A stretch of DNA of 64,000 nt from Sitta carolinensis (lineage: Eukaryota > Chordata > Aves > Passeriformes > Sittidae). The DNA lies in assembly GCA_032173965.1 (NCBI GenBank), contig CM063288.1, positions 10,458,501 through 10,522,500 of the forward strand. The letters run 5' to 3'. Position numbers and translations under genes: made by a program. Below the pieces are notes generated by a model that worked only from the letters and a program-made list of their open reading frames with translations, was not told the DNA's origin and ran no database searches. Of the stretch, positions 59,237-64,000 are shown piece after piece; position 1 is the stretch's first letter, and every line of letters begins with the position of its first letter.

Positions 59237-59620
59237 TCTGACTCATTCCCTTGCACTGGCTCATTATTCACCATTTGGCTGCATTCCTTTTAAAACAGCC
59301 ACTTGGCAGCATGGAATTAAAAACCTGGGCTGAGAGGAAGCTGGGAGGAGGCACACTGAGGGCTGTCGTTGCAGTAAATCTGTGCTCAGCCTTTTCCTTG
59401 AGAACTGTCCTGGTTTGTCTCCCTCTGGCAGGGTGCTTCGCTGCTGAATGCTGCTCTGCAGATGCTCCCCCCACGCCCCTCCAGAGTGCAGAGTCCCTCC
59501 TTGCCTCCCTTGTGGCCATGCAGGAGCACCATTGCCTGTGCCCCCAGCTGCTTTCTACTGCAGCTCCAGGGTGACTCCCATGCAGAAATATGCGCGACAG
59601 ACAGGGCCTGCTCAGTCGAG
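59237..59620. other. GC-richer patch, no gene confirmed
   Basis: Open frames of 107 (+), 155 (+) and 126 (-) codons overlap on both strands here. Their predicted products are rich in Ala, Cys and Pro with no recognised domain. Simultaneous openness on both strands fits GC-rich, stop-poor DNA rather than a gene. Confidence 0.4.
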
Positions 59621-59702
59621 CAGCTGTTGCTAGGGACAGATGTGACATTTACTGCCAGTACAAAGGGTCAATTAGATAAGGGCCCTAAAGATAATTTCTG
59701 TA
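59621..59702. promoter_or_regulatory. Candidate regulatory element
   Basis: A dense set of factor-like words: GTTGCTAGGGAC (half of an RFX X-box), ACAAAGGGTC (SOX/TCF- or nuclear-receptor-like), CAATTAGATAAG (homeodomain plus GATA), and CTAAAGATAATTT. The call rests on motif density only; conservation is unknown. Confidence 0.17.
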
Positions 59703-62700
59703 ATATGGGTTTTGGTGATTTGGAGTGGGGGGAGACAGCAGTGAGAATTATGCAGCTACTAGTCCTCTGGGTTGTTTGGGGTTTTTTTAAACTTGTCCCA
59801 GAGAGATCACAATTTCAAGCAGACAGGTGTTACCACCTTCAGATATTAAAGACGTGCTTAATCTCTGTGGAGACATTTGCTTCACCTAATGAAATGCTGA
59901 AGCAATCAATTTTATTCTGCACCTATTGATCATGTCTGTTTTAGGGAGACAAATACAAGACAACCTTAATTAAGAGGATCTATCTCTTCTTTTCGCACTG
60001 CTTTCCAGCAGGAAGCTTTCACATTTCATGTTGTACTTTTTGATAGAAAGTATATCTTCTATTTGTGTCAAGATGAAATGGAAATCAAAAGCTTTCATTT
60101 CTATCCCCTGCACTGGTTTTATAGGAACAAAGAAATTTGTATTTTTAAAGTGACTAATTCAATTTATTCAGATTTATTTTACCAGAGGAATTTGAAAATC
60201 AATAACTTTAGCTGTCAGGTGCACTCTTTATTTATAAATATATTTTTTAAGATTGCAAATGTGGATGACATCTGTCTTTTCTAAATTGAGCAGCTTTGTT
60301 GTAAATAAATAAAAAGCATAGTATTATTTTTTTCTTTAGCATTTATGTTTGAGGATATTCTCCCTTAGATTCTTTCCTTCTCTTCATGGCCATATTTCAC
60401 ACATAATACATGCTGTTTGCAAACTAGCTTGCCTTTAGCAGAGACCTCACAGAGAGGAGCTCCAGGCAGTCTAATGGCTATTGTGAGTGTTGTGGAGGGA
60501 TATCTAACTCAACATCTGCCCTATACATTAAATGAGGTAGTGGTGCCACTGATGTAGAACATGCTGCTTTCATGTCTGAAGTCTAAATGTCACTTAAAAT
60601 ACTGTGGTGAGCTTTCTGAGAGAGTTAGTTCTGGACATAGATTCTAGAAAGCATTTGCAGTCAAATCTGTGAAGTGTTTGTGGCTAGTATCTGGCAGTGT
60701 TGTGTGAAGCTGGCTTGTTCAGCCAACACTGTGAGGAGTTTTTTGCTGGAAAGAGGGAAAATATGGTAGTGTGATGGCTTTGCAGCAGGAATAGTGTTCT
60801 GCATCATTTCCCTGCCAAAGCAAAGCACTCCTGAGTGGAGGAATGTTTTCTTTGCTCACAAGGCAGCTGTGGAAAATGCACAAAGGAATTATATTTAAGG
60901 AATATTTGCTTTTGTGAGGGCAGTAGCATAAAAATAGTTAAGCAGTGGCACTAGGTAGCTCATGGTAACTCATCATGGTAGTGTGGCTCAGCATCAAGCA
61001 ATGAACATACCAAACCATCAGCAGGGAGCAGCTGTAGCGCTCAGTGTGTGCTGTATTTCTCACCATCCCGAAGCACGTCATCCTCCTCAGAAGTGAGGGC
61101 TATTCCATTGCATAGCACCATAAATTTGGGCACAGTGAAGTGTCCAAGCAAAGTTTAGCAAAACTGGGAAGGCTACAATAGGAACATTGCTGTTCATCCC
61201 CTGAACTTCCAGGTGTAAAACAAGACTTTGTGGTCTCATCTGATAGCTCAGCATTAATAGGGTTGTCTGATTCCCTTGTTTCAAACTGGTTTAAGCTGGG
61301 TGCAGAAATGGAAATCTCTGGCACATGGTGCAGAATATCAGTAGGGTTAATTGCTCCTGACTGCATTAGGGACGCTGAAGATGTAGCAGTCACTCTGTGC
61401 CTTGAAGTCTCTTGGATCCAATAAGTCTCTGTGTGGGTGGTGCTAATCCCGGAATGGTTTTGTAATAGCACCACAGTCACCCAAGTTCTCGTAGTTGAAA
61501 ACTCTTTGTGCCTCAGCCCACCATGTCCCATCATGCAGAGAACATTTGATCACATAATGAAATTTCTTCTTCCATTCTTAAAGAGTTTTGCTGCAGGTAC
61601 TTCTCAGGTCAGGGTCAAAAAGACTTTTTTACTTCTGAACTCAAGTTAGCCAAAGTAGTTTCCTTTTATGGGAAAGCTATGTATGGCAGCTGGGGGGAAA
61701 TGAGAGTTTAGCAACTTGCTCTAAACAAAGGGAATAATTTGATTCTTTAGTCTTCTGATCCCCACCTTTTGTGAATCTGATAGCTCTGTTTTTAGAGACT
61801 AGTGCTTGAAATAATTACATGTAAAATGTGTCTACTCAAAGCACTAATTAAAGTGTTTTTACTGAATTGACACTGAGAACTTCTTTGTGAACAATGATGG
61901 ACTTACATAAGCTCATCTTTATTTACATAAAGTTCAATAAAATAAGCTATTTCAATCTATGGATAGTCTCCTCCTTCTCCTTCTTTCTAGGATATAAATT
62001 TGATTTCATTTGACTTTCCTAGACATTTTTTGCCCCTATAAGGAAGTTCAGCATCTCACAGCAGTATGCTTTGCTTTGTTTTAGTTCTCTGCTGGGTCTC
62101 TCAGTGAAGTTTGGTGTTCTTTAGATGCTACTCAAGAATTCAACATTCTAGTTTGCTTATTTGTGGGAAACAGTTGTTGCTGGACATCTGCTGCTTGTAG
62201 TATTTCCTCCTAGAGTTAATGCTGTTGCACTGCTCAGCCTGAATTAGTAATAAGTACCGTTTGATTTTTATGACTTTGAGAGATAGGACTTATCCAGGGC
62301 CTTACTCAGAGTAGGATGAAACATTATGTGAAGATGGATTTCTGAGTCGTGCTATGCAGCCAGCATGGAACCACTGCACTTCAGAGCTCTAGCCTTTCTT
62401 ATTGTTATTTTTCTACTCAGACATTTGCTTCTTACAAAAAACAAACTTTAATGATTCATTAATTTAATGATTCAGCCAGCCCCCGTTGGTTCAATTTAGC
62501 CTGCACAGATTAAAGGGTCATTCTGTTGGTCTTGGACAGACAGACTACAGAGAAATGAACTCTCCAGGATGATTAGCTTGAGAGTAGGGGACTCTCCAGG
62601 GCTTTTCTAATGAACTGAGAGCTCTTTTAGGGGCCTGCTGGTAAGATAGGAGTGCCTTCTGCTTTTCTATCTCCTTCCTTCATCTTCCTGCTCATCACTG

Positions 62701-64000
62701 CAATACAAGTAAACCAAACAAAAAAGCTATGATCCATACACAAAAGCTTTCGAACAATATATTTTACAGCTGAAGACAGTGTCTTGTGTCCTTTGAGATC
62801 CTGATGCTTAGATTGTTTTCTGTCTGGCATTTTTCTGTTTTAAAGCTTGTCAGTCAAACTAGTATTTAATGACTTCTCAAAGGCCAGTTAACATCTACAG
62901 GACTTTGTATTTTTGTCCCAAGTATCTCTTTTCCAACCTTGACAGTGGATAGGGTTTCTTTCTCTTTGAGGTCATTTAAATATGAGACTAATATATCCAA
63001 CAACAGGTTGAAAAATTGCAGTTCTGGCACATGTTGAACATTTATTATTAAAATCATATAATTGGAAATATTAGATCTGTTTAAGTACCAGGTTGCATTC
63101 AATCTACCTAAATTTCCACAGGAATTTCCCTCAGAGATGGTGCTGTTCAATTCCTCCTCTCTGCTGTCCTGTGTGTGGTTAAGCTGCCTCAGCCTTTTCC
63201 AAGGGCACCAAGATGAGTGAGTGCATTTCAGAGAGCCACAATCCCTGTACTGGTATCTCTGTAAAGCCTGTGGGATTAAGGCACTCTGCTGTTGTGAAAT
63301 GTTTTCTTGGTTTTATTACTGCAGTGATAGCATCTCACATTGCTGTTTCAGTGGCAGCATTGCACCCAAGAGGGCAACGGTTCGTGCATTAGGACTACTA
63401 CAAATTAACACTACTTTTCCCTTTCTCTTTAAAGTGAGGAAGTAATATCCCTTTTTAATAAGCAGATAAATTTGAGGCAGAATTAAAATTCCTTTTGAAA
63501 GACAGAAAAGCTGTTGCAGTGAGGTTTTAAGAACTCAACCCAGAAGGCAGTTTGTCATTGTGCATTCCATAGGACAGTAACCCTCTTTTTAAATTAAAGA
63601 AGCTAGTTAAAATAATATTCACACATACACAGCCTTAGGTACCAAGGGCTCACTGTTAATTCCAGCTAGGTGACATTTGCTCACAACATGGAGGCAACAG
63701 GCTTAGCTTTCAAAGGCCCTTTTCACTTCAAGCTGTGGGAATCTGCTGTGTGGTAGAAATGGAGGGGGAAAGGAGTTTTCTCCTCACATAGAATCTTTCT
63801 GCAGTTTGCCTGCATTACACAGCACAAGTCGTTTGGAAATGCAAGGGAAGAGTGTGGTTTGAATGCAGCTGAGTATCCCACATTGAAATAAGTGGTGAGG
63901 ATTTAATAATTTTGAGGTTGGTGGCCAAACATGTTATAACACCACTTAGTATGCAGTCTCAAAGTAGAATTGACTAAGTCATTTGACATGTGAACTCTGC
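59703..64000. other. Unique AT-rich non-coding DNA
   Basis: No recognised gene, RNA or repeat family. A 12-bp direct repeat TTTAATGATTCA occurs at 62447-62458 and 62463-62474. The minus-strand open frame 61100-61534 (144 codons) has no domain, overlaps a + strand frame, and lacks convincing splice sites. Confidence 0.5.

Noticed and set aside
58854..59333. Open frame with Ile-His-Pro-Ser repeats as a repeat protein
   Set aside because: The repeat is the (ATCC)n microsatellite, and the other strand is equally open.

Overview
The window looks like non-coding DNA from a bird chromosome: a gene desert or the inside of a very long intron. The best lineage evidence is two young CR1 LINE 3' ends. 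One is on the + strand, about 44638-44748, ending in the ATTCTGTG-type tail. The other is on the - strand, about 39474-39716, and reads from a CACAGAATCACAG start into the typical CR1 3' UTR. A much older CR1/L3-type relic on the - strand (about 48998-49920) and a MIR-like CORE-SINE relic (about 45885-46090) are the kind of amniote-wide fossils expected in sauropsid DNA. Base composition is AT-rich with scarce CpG. I saw no bacterial gene structure, rRNA, tRNA, CRISPR array, LTR pair or intact mobile-element ORF.

Layout. 1-6240 is mostly unique AT-rich DNA with one GC-richer patch (2465-2900) and several splice-like signals. A TC/TCTG microsatellite lies at 6249-6346. 6350-19200 is unique sequence with short T/G-rich runs. 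19217-19430 is a 214-base uninterrupted homopyrimidine tract of (CCTTC)n type. 19431-33100 is again unique, with a T/G-rich tract near 24 kb and a GC-richer patch at 26.1-26.9 kb. A sharp 107-base CpG cluster stands out at 33104-33210. A 29-bp minisatellite lies at 38374-38497. The repeat-bearing part is 39-50 kb: both young CR1s, the MIR-like SINE and the old CR1. 50-64 kb holds a GC-richer patch (53.4-53.8 kb), a 29-bp tandem duplication (58858-58912), an (ATCC)n array (59146-59236) and unique DNA.

Genes. No protein-coding gene can be called with confidence. The open frames are short, lack recognisable domains and often run through repeats. Several exon-like units with good splice sites on both sides can be seen, mainly on the - strand. 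They are 44812-44895 (84 nt, one open frame, 28 codons), 3762-3819 and 53377-53444. On the + strand there is a 27-nt microexon-like unit at 1067-1093 and a 93-nt unit at 58947-59039. A juxtaposed acceptor/donor on the - strand at 41233/41234 has the textbook form of a recursive splice site. Together they would fit a long - strand gene crossing the window. However, pseudo-exons are common in vertebrate introns, so these are hypotheses, not annotations. I found no sign of a new multi-gene system.
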